DNA from: Molanna angustata
Lineage: Eukaryota > Arthropoda > Insecta > Trichoptera > Molannidae
Reading direction: 5' to 3'
Assembly: GCA_963576475.1 (NCBI GenBank)
Contig: OY754980.1
Span: 2,847,567-2,911,566 of the forward strand
Length of the DNA stretch: 64,000 nucleotides
Shown here: one piece after another, positions 45,001-55,450 of the stretch
Position numbering within the stretch: position 1 is the first letter of the stretch
Layout of the letters: the number at the start of each line of letters is the position of its first letter
Program-made: the position numbers and the translations under genes
The notes under the pieces: model-generated
The model's database searches: none
The model's input: only the letters and a program-made list of their open reading frames with translations
Told to the model about the DNA's origin: nothing

Positions 45001-46861
45001 TTTGTTCTCCATTAATCTTTTTCCGCAGCGGAAGTTTTCCGCAGCCATATTGCTATTAAAAAATTACAATACGTATGTCAATGTATTGGAAATGATATAA
45101 GCATAACACAGAAAGTAAGTTTACGAAAAATTGTAAGAGAATCCACTACGAAATAAAAATCACCATTTCGGTAACATTGTCGTCATTTCGAGAACGTGCC
45201 ATCATGTCCGGGAATGTTCCCGAAATGACCGTTCACGAAATGACAAATTTTAATAAACACATGCGTCATATTGAAAGCGGCCATCTTTAACGCGGGGTGA
45301 TACGGTTAATGTAAAATGTTTAAGATTACTTTGTTACTATTATGCTCTTAAAAGTATTTCATTCATATTTAAAACTTAAAAAATGCGTTCCCGTGTTGAT
45401 GCATAATTGATATACGCTCTGCGAATAATGAATTGAAAGGTAATTACCACTAAATTTAAAATTAAAATGACGATAAACACACTGACAGCCAGTTTAATAA
45501 TTATGTTCACTCACTCCTGAGGTCAGATACGTTATGGCTGCATTCATCCTAAATTATTTTCGGCCAATCACAGCTGCGTTCCCGAAAATGACGCGTGCAC
45601 TCTCGGACAAAATATTTAAGATAATTTCTATTTGAAATTAGTGTATTTTTAAATAATCCTTCCAAACTCTAGTTTTTGATAAAAAATACTGGATATTAAG
45701 TGAGATAAATTATAAAATATCGTTATTTTTAAATAATTTCATGGAGATTCTTCTTTAAGATCGTACTTTAGGACGCGTTCCCGAAATGACTTTTCGTATA
45801 CATATTTAAAAATAACTTAAAATTTAATGTACTTTTTAAACATATTGTATGATGTACAGCTAAAATCAATCAATCGTAGTATTTTATCATGTTCGTTTAG
45901 TCAATAAGTTTATGATTTCAATAATTAATTTGCTGGCGAAGCAAATTTTCCACCTTGGTGATTTTGAGCCAGTTATCTAGGAAGTGTTGAAATTTAAGGA
46001 AAACTGCAATATGTTGCCAACTAAAACGTCAAACGCGCTATATGCCATGACTCACTTATTGCACGGAGTACACCATCTAGTATATTATATGAAAATCTAT
46101 GTGGAACACTTTTGAATATTATTCCATAGATAATTTTGATTATGTGGCATTTTGTGGAACAGGCCGTTTACGAATATTCGAGAAGCTCACACAACTACTA
46201 ATTGCTACGGAACAATGATGTGTAATAAAAAATAAAAATTTGCCACTTCTCATTTACTTTTATAACATGGTTTATAGATAGTTAAGTTATATGATAATAA
46301 AAAATACCTATATTTCATGACATGTTCCAAAGATGCAATTTCAATTTTGTAACCACATTCTTCCATGACTTCTTCCCTCGCTATTTCGTCCCACGACATG
46401 TCCTTGTCGACAATACCAGCGCAGAATTCCAGAGCAATGCCCAGAGAAGCTGGATATTTAACTGGATCTATTCTCCCTTTCATCCTCTCTTCTGTTGGAA
46501 CGGCATTGTAATACACAGCTGGAAAACAACATTTTACTTATCAAGGCATCACTGCTAACAATTTAAGGCTGTCAGTACCTATTAAGGCTGTTTTTTTGTT
46601 GATATGTACTTTTCAACGTTAAAAAAATACGTGGGAGAGATGCTTATCTTAAGTAAACATAGTATAATTACCTGGGCGAAACTGCTTAACCATAATTAGA
46701 GCTTTCTTGGTAACATTATATATTATGATAGCAACGCTGTCATGAACTTCTAACAAATCCCAAGATTTAACCATTCCATTTTGTGTGTAGTTTAATCTAA
46801 ACGGTTTCACGTAGGGGGAATCTGGTAAAGGAGAAACGTATACATCCTTTAGATCTTGCAT
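42072..46861 (-). CDS. NUDT14: NUDT14-like UDP-sugar (UDP-glucose) pyrophosphatase, 4 exons
   Basis: Exons in order of transcription: 46861-46672, 46518-46308, 42396-42320, 42232-42072; sum 639 nt, 212 aa plus stop (mammalian protein 222 aa). The start MQDLKDVYVSPLPDSPYVKP lines up with the family N-terminus; an in-frame ATG at 46948 would add 29 residues without family support. Exon 1 has QNGMVKSWDLLEVHDSVAII and LIMVKQFRP. Exon 2 carries the Nudix region ALEFCAGIVDKDMSWDEIAR followed by EEVMEECGY, retaining the REx(V)xEExGY metal-binding core. Exons 3 and 4 give SGVGTSGSLQALYYCEVTDD and DDELIDVVEMTIPDAQKIL ... FLFGLSWFMTNKAP. Known role: hydrolysis of UDP-glucose to UMP and glucose-1-phosphate in the cytosol. 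Intron 2 (3.9 kb) hosts a DNA transposon. Confidence 0.93.
43013..46109 (-). mobile_element. 3.1-kb DNA transposon with 8-bp target duplication, class unresolved
   Basis: The element 43021-46101 is bracketed by TGGAACAC (43013-43020, 46102-46109). Terminal inverted repeats begin CATAGATTTTC and continue as ATAATATACTAGATG on both sides. A second inverted pair lies inside (GGCTCAAAATCACCAAGGTGG at 43218 and its mirror at 45950). An 8-bp duplication fits hAT, P or Merlin; the CA start is reminiscent of P. No complete transposase is visible. At least eight copies of a CGTTCCCGAAATGAC-like motif lie inside. It is in NUDT14 intron 2. Confidence 0.75.
44451..44997 (-). pseudogene. Broken small ORF of the 43021-46101 transposon
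   Basis: The minus strand starts with ATG at 44997 (MDSAA) but meets TAA at codon 6; the frame then stays open for the highly charged NARKRQFLDKITDKQREIKR and AKDREYYNTKNVKNI ... RKQRKDLEDVVSKEKNN. Downstream, 44451-44639 keeps a second piece (PMVTDDLEDLLKLKKR, SFLSDDEDQIAVLVRQQ). The basic, tyrosine-containing repeats look like a nucleic-acid-binding region, but I cannot assign a family. Probably the remains of the element's accessory or transposase gene. Confidence 0.45.
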
Positions 46862-48698
46862 TATATTCGAAGAATTTATACTCTTTTTGTAATAAGAAAT
46901 TATTCGAAATTGTGTTATCACTGATAGGAATATCGGCACCGATTGCACAAAAATACAATATTCAAAGCAACTTCAAGAAACAGCTAATTTCATCGACGAA
47001 ATAATACAGAAAGAACCGAGAAACACGAAAATCGGAAAATATAAAACAAAAATATATTTAATTTCTATTTGACGTTTACTATTGTCAAAATTATATTGTC
47101 TATGGATCATAGATAACAGTTGTGGCGTTCGGAAAATCGCTCGACGATGTTAGTGTCGTCCAGTGCATTCGGAATTCATCGAGCGATTCGCACTGCCCAT
47201 TGTCCCATTGGGAATCGAGAATTCATAGAGCGACTTGGGCGACGAAGTAGTAGGGTGAATGTCGCTCCTGTTACTTTTTTTTTTGGCGGCAATTTATAAT
47301 ATACTTTTTCACATTCACATAGTCGTCAGCACTTTTAGTTGGTGTGGTTTTGGTCGGTTTTATTTTTGATTTATAATATTCTAATGTTTAGATTAAAAGG
47401 TTAAACGATTTTATTTTTATTTATAAATCAATGGATATGAATTCATGTAAATTTATCATGGAAAATAATGGTCAACCACAAAGAAATGAGAGAGGCCATT
47501 ATTTAATGGTAAACATCAACAGTAAGTGTAATTTGTTTTATGAAAGTAAAGCATTTTTAATTAGTGTTTATATCATTTCTAAGGGAAATAAACAATTTTT
47601 GAATTCCCAAAACATAGGAAGCTCGTGAAAACCATGCACACACAATAAAAAACGTAAATACTTAGACGACGAGTAATACGAATCAAAATTAGGAAAAATT
47701 TGATCAAGTCTCTTGTCTGGAGTGTACTGCTATATGGCTGTGAAACATGGACCATCAGCCTACGCGAAACGGGACGTCTGTCTGCGTTTGATATGTGGTA
47801 CTACAGACGCATGGCTAAAGTTCACTGGTCAGAACACATCAGCAACGACGAGGTACTAAGTAGGGTTCGAGAGACAAGGCAAATTTTGAAAAGAATTGTC
47901 CAACAGAGAACAACTTGAATAGGCCACAACATCCGGCACCCAGGCCTGCATTTTACCATCGTCGAAGGAATGATTGATGGGGGTAACTGTAGAGGTCGCC
48001 CCAGAAATAACTATATAGACCAGATAATCGGTGACGTGCGCTGTAGCAGCTACAAAGAGATGAAGAGACTGGCGGACGATAGAGTTAAGTGGAAAGATCG
48101 AGTGTTTGGTGCAGACCAATCTTAGGATTGTGACCCAGAAGAAGAGAATACGAATCACTTGTTACAACACGTTTAATACTTTTAAATGAATAGTTAATGG
48201 ATTATTCTCTCGTTATTATAATGAAAATATCCGATAAACACCAAAACAGAAGATACCACCACTATTTTACTATAATTTTTGACCAAAACTTACACTTACA
48301 CAACCAAAGTAACACCAAACTCGTAATTTTAAATTTCTCGCGCTCGCGTAATTTAAAGTCACCCCAACATCGCTAAGTGCCGTTCGGAATACACATCGTC
48401 CAAATGTCGCTCTCTTTGCAACTTCAGGTCGTACCAGCAGAGCGATTAACTTTGATTAAGAATGCGACCCAGAAAAAAAATATACCATAGAATATAGAAG
48501 AAAATATATTTTTTGCAGAAATTCCTCTATGGTACGAATTCCTCATGATTTGTCAAAATTTGACGTTTTGTGATTCTTGAGTAGGTATAATTTAAAATTC
48601 AAAATATTTACAAAATCTATACTATATTGTTAACGACCATTTATAAAGTATACCAAGAAACGTATAAAACTATGTAGCACTCCATTAATTGAATTGAA
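46862..48698. other. Divergent intergenic region between NUDT14 and HTATSF1
   Basis: Both promoters must lie here. 47115-47280 and 48340-48480 are CG-richer and share words such as GTTCGGAA and GTCGCTC in opposite sense, which suggests the two ends of an insertion that now also holds the LINE scrap at 47700-48130; the mirror match is poor. No TATA box or start-site motif can be singled out. Confidence 0.4.
47690..48130 (+). mobile_element. RTE-type LINE C-terminal fragment
   Basis: IKSLVWSVLLYGCETWTISL, FDMWYYRRMAKVHWSEHISN, LSRVRETRQILKRIVQQR, then after a stop GLHFTIVEGMIDGGNCRGRP and DDRVKWKDRVFGADQS. This is the end of an endonuclease-reverse transcriptase, 5' truncated with one in-frame stop. 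It lies about 570 bp upstream of HTATSF1. Confidence 0.85.
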
Positions 48699-50378
48699 AT
48701 GGCTGAAAAATCCAAACTCGGCGGATTCAAAATTAAGCTTACAACTGAAACGTCTGAAAAATTGCGCCAGGATGCTCTGCAGCAAATCGAAAATAATGTG
48801 GTGTCTGAAACTTCGAATGTAGTTGACAACAAAAATGTCAATACCTCTACGGATATACTCAAGGAGAAAGATGCTGAGCATTCAGTTGAAAATGATAACC
48901 TCAAATGTTACATTACTTCACCCTCAAAAGAAACTTGTACCTCTATGGACAGTGAAATAGTTAAGGAAAGTTGTAGCGAAAAAGTTGTAGAGAATAAAAC
49001 GGAAACTGCTGAATCAAATAAGGATGATGCAACAGATATTCTTGTATCGGAACAAAGTCAAAATGAATTGACAGAAAATAGTAATGAAGAAATTAAAGAA
49101 ACAAGTGATGACACCAAAATGAACGCCAGTTACTCAGAATATGCGCAGCACATTCACTACGAAGGCGATATTGCTGTTTACACAGATCCTGAATCCAAAA
49201 TAGAGTATATCTGGTCTTTGGAATCCAGCGAATGGATATTACGGAATAAAAATGTAGAAAACAAACCCAATGATGAAGAAAATATGAACGCACCTTCATC
49301 TGTTACATTCGAAAATGATACGCATACTTACACAGACAGTGACGGAGCTGTATTCATCTGGGATAAAGATAAAAATGCTTGGTTTCCAAAGGTGGACGAT
49401 GACTTCTTAGCTAAATATCAAATGTCTTACGGATTCGTAGACAACACCTCTCAGAGCGAAACAGAAAAGACCTTGGCTAGAAGTGAAACGTCCGAGAAAC
49501 CGACTGACACAACGGAACCCAAAGGAACAAAGAGAAAAGTCGCTGAACCTCCCAAGTGGTTCGAAATCTCCGAAGAAGAAAACACAAATGTTTACGTGTC
49601 AAATTTACCATTGGACGTAACGGAAGAGGAATTTGTAGACGTAATGCAAAAGTGCGGGCTCATAATGCGGGATCCCACAACACAGAAGATGAAAATCAAA
49701 CTGTACACAAAACCAAACTCAATACAGCTAAAAGGAGATGCCCTGTGTTCGTACATAAAAAAAGAATCAGTAGAACTGGCAGAACAAATAATTGACGGCT
49801 ACATGTTGAGGAATCACAGGTTGCAAGTGCAAAAGGCCAAGTTTCAAATGAAGGGAGAGTACAACCCCAATCTGAAGCCGAAGAAGAAGAGGAGGAAGGA
49901 CAAAGAGAAGCTGAAAAAGATGCAAGAGAAACTTTTTGACTGGCGACCGGAAAAGTTTCGGGGCGAACGCTCCAAACACGAGAAAGTCGTCATCATCAAA
50001 AACCTTTTCGAGCCTTCTCTATTCGACAAGGAGGTCCACTTGATACTCGAGTATCAGCAGGACATGAGGGAGGAGTGTGCGAAGTGCGGAGATGTCAGGA
50101 GAGTCGTCCTATATGACAGGCATCCAGAGGGCGTTGCCCAGGTTACGATGAAGGAACCCGAAGAGGCGGACAGTGTCGTGAAACTGATAAACGGAAGGTG
50201 GTTCGGTAAACGACAGCTCACGGCCGAGATTTGGGACGGAAAGACCAAGTACAAAATGGAAGAAACGGATGCGGATTTGAATAAGAGATTGGGAAAGTGG
50301 GAAAACTTTTTGGAAAGTGATGAAGCTTTGAAAAAAGCTAAAGAGGCGAAAATGGAAACAGTAGAAAAAGATTCATAA
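48699..50378 (+). CDS. HTATSF1: HIV Tat-specific factor 1 homologue (Tat-SF1), intronless
   Basis: An uninterrupted frame of 559 aa. The acidic N-terminus is followed by two aromatic repeats (about 151-186, HIHYEGDIAVYTDPESKIEY; about 201-247, VTFENDTHTYTDSDGAVFIW) typical of the family, a first RRM (about 295-381, TNVYVSNLPLDVTEEEFVDV), a lysine/arginine-rich linker (KPKKKRRKDKEKLKK) and a second RRM of the U2AF-homology type (about 427-520, EKVVIIKNLFEPSLF) with the R-x-F motif R500-W501-F502 that binds SF3B1 ULM peptides. Known role: U2 snRNP-associated splicing factor (yeast Cus2, Drosophila barc) also linked to transcription elongation, nuclear. The long acidic tail of the human protein is short here. 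Start chosen as the first ATG, giving MAEKSKLGGFKIKLTTET. Divergent from NUDT14 and convergent with the sororin-like gene. Confidence 0.95.
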   Translation: MAEKSKLGGFKIKLTTETSEKLRQDALQQIENNVVSETSNVVDNKNVNTSTDILKEKDAEHSVENDNLKCYITSPSKETCTSMDSEIVKESCSEKVVENKTETAESNKDDATDILVSEQSQNELTENSNEEIKETSDDTKMNASYSEYAQHIHYEGDIAVYTDPESKIEYIWSLESSEWILRNKNVENKPNDEENMNAPSSVTFENDTHTYTDSDGAVFIWDKDKNAWFPKVDDDFLAKYQMSYGFVDNTSQSETEKTLARSETSEKPTDTTEPKGTKRKVAEPPKWFEISEEENTNVYVSNLPLDVTEEEFVDVMQKCGLIMRDPTTQKMKIKLYTKPNSIQLKGDALCSYIKKESVELAEQIIDGYMLRNHRLQVQKAKFQMKGEYNPNLKPKKKRRKDKEKLKKMQEKLFDWRPEKFRGERSKHEKVVIIKNLFEPSLFDKEVHLILEYQQDMREECAKCGDVRRVVLYDRHPEGVAQVTMKEPEEADSVVKLINGRWFGKRQLTAEIWDGKTKYKMEETDADLNKRLGKWENFLESDEALKKAKEAKMETVEKDS

Positions 50379-50479
50379 TGCCTTTATAATCTGTACAGCA
50401 CTATTTGAGTGAATATCTTACCTCAATGTTATAATCATTTCAGTTTTGATATCATTTTCTCATCTGTCAATAATTTTGA

Positions 50480-50485
50480 AATAAA
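50480..50485 (+). promoter_or_regulatory. HTATSF1 polyadenylation signal
   Basis: AATAAA 102 bp after the stop codon; further hexamers follow near 50528 and 50588. The first is the most likely signal. Confidence 0.55.
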
Positions 50486-51199
50486 ACCAATTCCTAATAC
50501 TCTCCACTTCGTAACATGCATTTTGAATAATAAATATAATTCATATTGAAATTTATGATTGGAAATTGTAAAATCATCATTCTCCATAAATAAATATAAA
50601 TTTGGTATTAATATAATTATTGAGTTTTTTTGTGTTAATAGTGTTTAACCTACATAATATGCGCATATAAAGGTAGTTTATTGAATGTCAAAGTAAGCAT
50701 ATTATAATAAAAAATATAGTATTGAAAATGGATTATTTATAACTTCTAGTAATTTGTACACTGATGGGTTTATTGCCATACAGAAATTTCTTCCAACCTA
50801 CCAGAGTTGATGTAGCAATGATAGGAAAACAAAAGTATAAAGAGAAAGAAGAAATCAGGTATTATCAGATAGATATATTACTTTTTTTGAGTATATGTTA
50901 AATGAAATGGCCGATATATTCCATAGAATATATCGGCCTATTAAAACTATTCCATAGTTTATGACAATTGTAAATGTATATCTAAACAATCAAACCTTAT
51001 TACAATCATTCCTTGTATCGATTTTGTTTGTTTTTTGATCACAATTATTATAAAACACAAAATAAATCATGTTTGAATTGTACATATTTTGATTATATTC
51101 AAAGAAAAAAGTAATAATACATTGTACAGAAAGCTACATAATTACAATGTTTGAAACCATCTTCTGTAAATGATCCAAGAGAATTCAATTATCTTAATG

Positions 51200-51935
51200 A
51201 ATCGACATTATTAAGCCAAGATGCGTGTACGAAGGAAAATTTTGTATGGTGTAGTGGACTTTTTGCAAGCTAATAACACCAACTAGAGGCCTCGCAGCAT
51301 ATATGTTCCTGTACATGGATTTAATCAGAATTCGGAGTAGAACATTTTATGTGAGTTTTGTGTGTGTGTGTGTGTCTGTCTGTCCCCCCCTTATAACTTT
51401 TGATCCGCTCAATTTACAGAGCCCAAAATTTCAGAATATATAAAAAGTTATAGGCTTACAAAACTTTTATACTCAGAATTGTGAATTTTTGTTTCAGTCA
51501 GGGGTTATCAACTTTTGAAATTTTGGTTAATTTTTCCATATATCTCAGAAACCATAAAAGCTAGAACGCTGAAAATTGGTATAAACATAGACAAATACAA
51601 AATCTCAAATTTATGTTTTCAAAAAAATTCCAGGGTTTCTCAAACATTTTTTAATAAAAAAAAAAAAATTTTGAGTTTAACTGCCTATATTTCCAAATTT
51701 TTTAAAAATTTCGAAAAAAGCCGAATCACCCCAACTAGATAATTTAATTTTCTATAAAAAATATTAATATTGTATTAGCAAATCTCAATTTTTCTCTAAC
51801 AATTTATATAAAAATTGAATTTAGTGACGACATTGCTTCATACAATTTGTATGGCAGTCGCTTATACACAATATGTAAGAAGACTTAATAGTTTGATATG
51901 TACCTACTTAATATCCAAACATACATACAGAACCA
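51200..51935 (+). repeat. Dispersed repeat shared with 24390-24700
   Basis: Includes a (TG)n run at 51360-51376, ATAACTTTTGATCCGCTCAA, ATATCTCAGAAACCATAAAAGC and the part common with 24390-24700 (TTTTCTATAAAAAATATTAA, AATTTAGTGACGACATTG, ACAATTTGTATGGCAGTCG). Non-coding; class unknown. Confidence 0.6.
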
Positions 51936-53444
51936 TCATGTTGTTTTCATATTCCGGGTAGGAAAAGAGGACTGACCTCCATACTGTCCTATCTTGACAT
52001 ACATACCAACATATGTTAAAATTTTCAATAATTTGTATTTATGGGTTTATAGTTTGATTCTTATTCTTCAACTAAACATACTATCGCTATCGACAGTTGG
52101 ATCTCATGTGTTTCATACAACTAGTTAAATAAATTTAAGGATAAATAAAACAAGTACGTAATATTTTGAATATATATTTGTTAAAACTCATATAAAACAC
52201 TACACAAGTCTTACAAAACTATTTATATACTATGATGTATAATATTAAAACAGTCAAACTTGTTAAAAACGAGCACAGATCATTAAATTACATTGTTTTA
52301 TGAATGGAAATTTGTTTGATTTACTCATACACAATCGTTCACTGTTTTAACTAGTATACTCATACTTCACACAAATAAGGAGTAAGTTTTGTTTATAAAA
52401 TGAACTACTGAACCTGTGAGAATAAAACTTATGACGAGTTATTATCACTTAATAAACAATTTATATTTTTAGTCACAGGTCTTTAAGTTTTTGACTTTAT
52501 AAGTCGACAATTGAATTGTTCTTTCAACAATGTACAATTGTAATCAATGTTAAAAAATAGTTCACTGGCTATACAGTGAAAAATAAAAAAAAAATGGAAC
52601 CTACCTAGAATATAATTAACTTTGATCATCAAATTTAAATTGAATTTTTATATGAGCAAATTCAGACCTCTTACCTCTCAGTTCTCTCTTTCTCGTTATA
52701 ACAAAGTCTGACTGGATAAAAAGACCATATAAATCAGGTATGGAGATTCTTTTCCGTTTGTAAAAATGTCGAAAAGTACGTAAAAAAAAAACAAAGGTAC
52801 ATAAAATGGCAGATAACATTAATGGCATTTATCAGAACTGGAATGGCATTTCTGGAAATGGCGATAATTATAACAATACTACCATCCTAAGCAAACAAAG
52901 GGATTTTGTTCACGTATATAATGCTTATTTTTTTAGGGAAAGTAGGAAGATGTATATGTATTTCTCTAAAAAGGATATTTTCTTTAAAAAAAAATATATC
53001 AAACAACTTGGATGGCAAAACCCTATTCAATTCTGTAGTAAAATAGTAGAACATTTTGATTATATATGATAGGTATTGTAATTAAAATGTGACATTTCAT
53101 TAACTTTTATTTATGCAAAAGGTATGATTCTGAAAACATGCAAAAATGTAATTGTAATGTAAAATTTAGTCATTTCAAGTATTTTTTTTTGCTATTATGA
53201 ATAGTAAAAAAAATAAAAAAAGATTAATAAGATTGAACTGACAAAAGAACATCACTAGTGTATTATAAAATGTATATAGTTTAAAGTGACAGTTCTGGTA
53301 AACACATTTTTGATGTGTTCATTTAAATTTTTGACTGTCTTCGGAATTGAACCCATTGGTATGAATGTGATCATGTCAGAAAATAACAAATCATTCTATA
53401 ATATTCACATATATAAATTTCATAGGGAAATAGAAATATCATAC

Positions 53445-53603
53445 AAAGCTCGCCAAGCGAATGAAAACCTTTGCATTTGAATCAACCAATGAAATCAGTC
53501 AACGTTCAACATGTAACATATTGCATGTTACTTTTGCTGATCTTCGTTAACCATGCTGCATAAAACTGTCACCTTAATTGCCTCACTTGTCGAGCTCTAC
53601 ATA
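53445..53603. mobile_element. MITE related to 18559-18784
   Basis: GCTCGCCAAGCGAATGAAAA, CCAATGAAATCAGTCAACGT and the end CTTGTCGAGCTCTAC correspond to the ends and interior of the 18559 copy; shorter by internal deletion. Confidence 0.55.
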
Positions 53604-53927
53604 CATAGAAAATAACATAATGCACCCTACTCAGATATCATATATCTTGGTTTTGAAGCTTTCTCAATACATAGTTTCTCAATACAATAATAGATTTTCT
53701 CAATACATAGTTGTATGCAGATATTGTGCACATGCTTACGATGGTAGAATCATTTATAAAATTGATAACACTAAGTATTAATTCTAACACAATAATTATA
53801 GTTGAGAATTATCAAAAGTTTGAAACAAAACTAAATGTTTATTTTAAATTTAATATGTTATAAAATAGTGATTGAAACCAAAATACCAGTAGCTGTAGGT
53901 AAGAATGATTATAATACAAATTTAAGC

Positions 53928-54201
53928 TATTATTTTAATCATTTTTGAATTATTAATTAGCTATAAACCACTTGTTTTTTGAGTCACTTCGCGACATGTT
54001 TCGGAAGCGCTGTCCTTCCATCGACCGGCGTGTCGAGGGTTAGTCTCGACACGCCGGTCGATGGAAGGACAGCGCTTCCGAAACATGTCGCGAAGTGACT
54101 CAAAAAACAAGTGGTTTATAGCTAATTAATAATTCAAAAATGGTTTATATTAACTACCACAAAATATCCGCCGAATCATTAAATAATATTATTATTTTAA
54201 T
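53928..54201 (-). mobile_element. Perfectly palindromic Penelope-like mini-element (PLE-D)
   Basis: Flanked by the 12-bp direct repeat TATTATTTTAAT (53928-53939, 54190-54201). Arms 53940-54037 and 54045-54142 are perfect mirror images over 98 bp with a 7-nt loop GGTTAGT. A tail at 54143-54189 contains ACCACAAAATATCCGCCG, matching the ACCACAAAG tail of the other copies. A hammerhead-like order is present in the right arm (CGGTCGA, T, stem GGAAG/CTTCC, GAAAC at 54055-54084) but with core substitutions. No coding sequence. Confidence 0.85.
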
Positions 54202-54600
54202 GTCTATTTTTATTTTTAAGTATTGTCATAATATTACTTTTATACATGTAAAGAAAAAATATAAAAATACACAAAGTAACACAAAAGTATAGCTAAAAAT
54301 ACTACATTATTTGCATAAAATACTTAAACTAGTTCATTGTATGTTTACTTTTGTATAAAATGTATAATCTAGATTTTTTACGAGCTAATCATTGTTCGTT
54401 TACATTTTGTACTGGTTGATATTAGTTTAATACTATGTGTACTGCAAAACTATGAATAATTGTGTTATATATACACACACACATATCATCACATTGTGTC
54501 ATTGGGGTAGGAAAAGATAATATCCTGGCAAATTTGCTCATTTGGCTTCTAAAATTGAGTTCATTCAATATCTCAGTCAGTCGTTCATTATTTTGAGAGT

Positions 54601-55215
54601 GTGTGTAAGCGAGGATTCAACATGCTCGGTCTCATATTAAGAAGCACCAAATCATTCAAAAATCCCATGTCCTTGGTGGTGTTGTTTAACTCCTTGGTTA
54701 GAAGCGTGCTTGAGTTTGGAGCTGTCATATGGAGTCCTAATTACATAACCCACATTGAGGCACTTGAAAAACCCCAAAAAAAATTAATTAAACAGCTGAA
54801 TTTTAGGAATAGAATCCATTTGGAAAACTACAGAATTAGCCTTCAACACTACAAACTGAAATCATTGGAGTCTAGAAGACTTGTGGCTGACTTATGTTAC
54901 TTGCACAAGATAGTTAATGGTGGAGTAGATAGTCCGAGTATATTGCAGCTGCTTCCCTTTCATTGCCCTCAGAGAATAGTCAGGAACCCATCTTTATTTT
55001 ACATTGACACACCTAGGACTAATTACTCACGCAATTCATTCGTTCCCTCTTGCAATGCTATATGTAGGTTCAATAGTTTTTAATTTATTCAAACTTTTTA
55101 TTCATAATACTAAATAAGAAAATTGTAATTGGCGTTATGAAAATTTGTAATTTTTATATAAAACTCAAAGCTGTAATGTTCATTCAAATAATAATAAATA
55201 AATAAAAAATAAATT
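54601..55215 (+). mobile_element. Jockey/CR1-like LINE, reverse-transcriptase C-terminus
   Basis: The 160-aa frame 54601-55083 reads FNMLGLILRSTKSFKNPMSL, LFNSLVRSVLEFGAVIWSPN, ALEKPQKKLIKQLNFRN, ESRRLVADLCYLHKIVNG and RTNYSRNSFVPSCNAICRFN, the thumb/C-terminal region of a non-LTR reverse transcriptase. It stops at TAA and ends in an AAT/AAAT simple tail at 55188-55212. 5' truncated but otherwise open, so fairly young. Confidence 0.88.
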
Positions 55216-55284
55216 ATTTCAATGCATTTAAACTTTTTCAGCTCCCATATGTTAAAATCCATACTAAATTAAACACTAATTCAC

Positions 55285-55450
55285 TGATCTTATTTCATTC
55301 ATACCATCATAACATATTTCAGTGTGGGGTAACCAGCAAGAGGTGTGCGAGTGTGCAATACGTTATATAAAATAAAGCACGACACGTGTGTGTATCCCCA
55401 CAAACCAGTCCCGTCAAACTTAAAATAGCAACATTCAAAATCATGTTATC
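55285..55450 (-). repeat. Dispersed repeat related to 28435-28830
   Basis: The inverted words CATTCATACCATCATAACAT, TATTTCAGTGTGGGG and CACGTGTGTGTATCCCCACA match the 28435 copy on the opposite strand. Confidence 0.5.

Larger units (their letters stand above)
50600..53927. other. Intergenic region, repeats only
   Basis: Holds a SINE/LINE tail fragment (50755-50812), the 12-bp-arm palindrome GGCCGATATATT...AATATATCGGCC (50909-50938), a dispersed repeat (51200-51935), a scrap of the 15468-type LINE (51920-52010), a SINE-A tail (52918-52990) and the MITE at 53445-53603. The rest is AT-rich with no recognisable gene. Confidence 0.5.

Noticed and set aside
46862..46948. Upstream in-frame ATG of NUDT14 as the start
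   Set aside because: It adds 29 residues without family counterpart, while the ATG at 46861 aligns with the known N-terminus length.
48630..50254. Minus-strand open frames opposite HTATSF1
   Set aside because: They are shadows of the conserved plus-strand gene and show no independent similarity.
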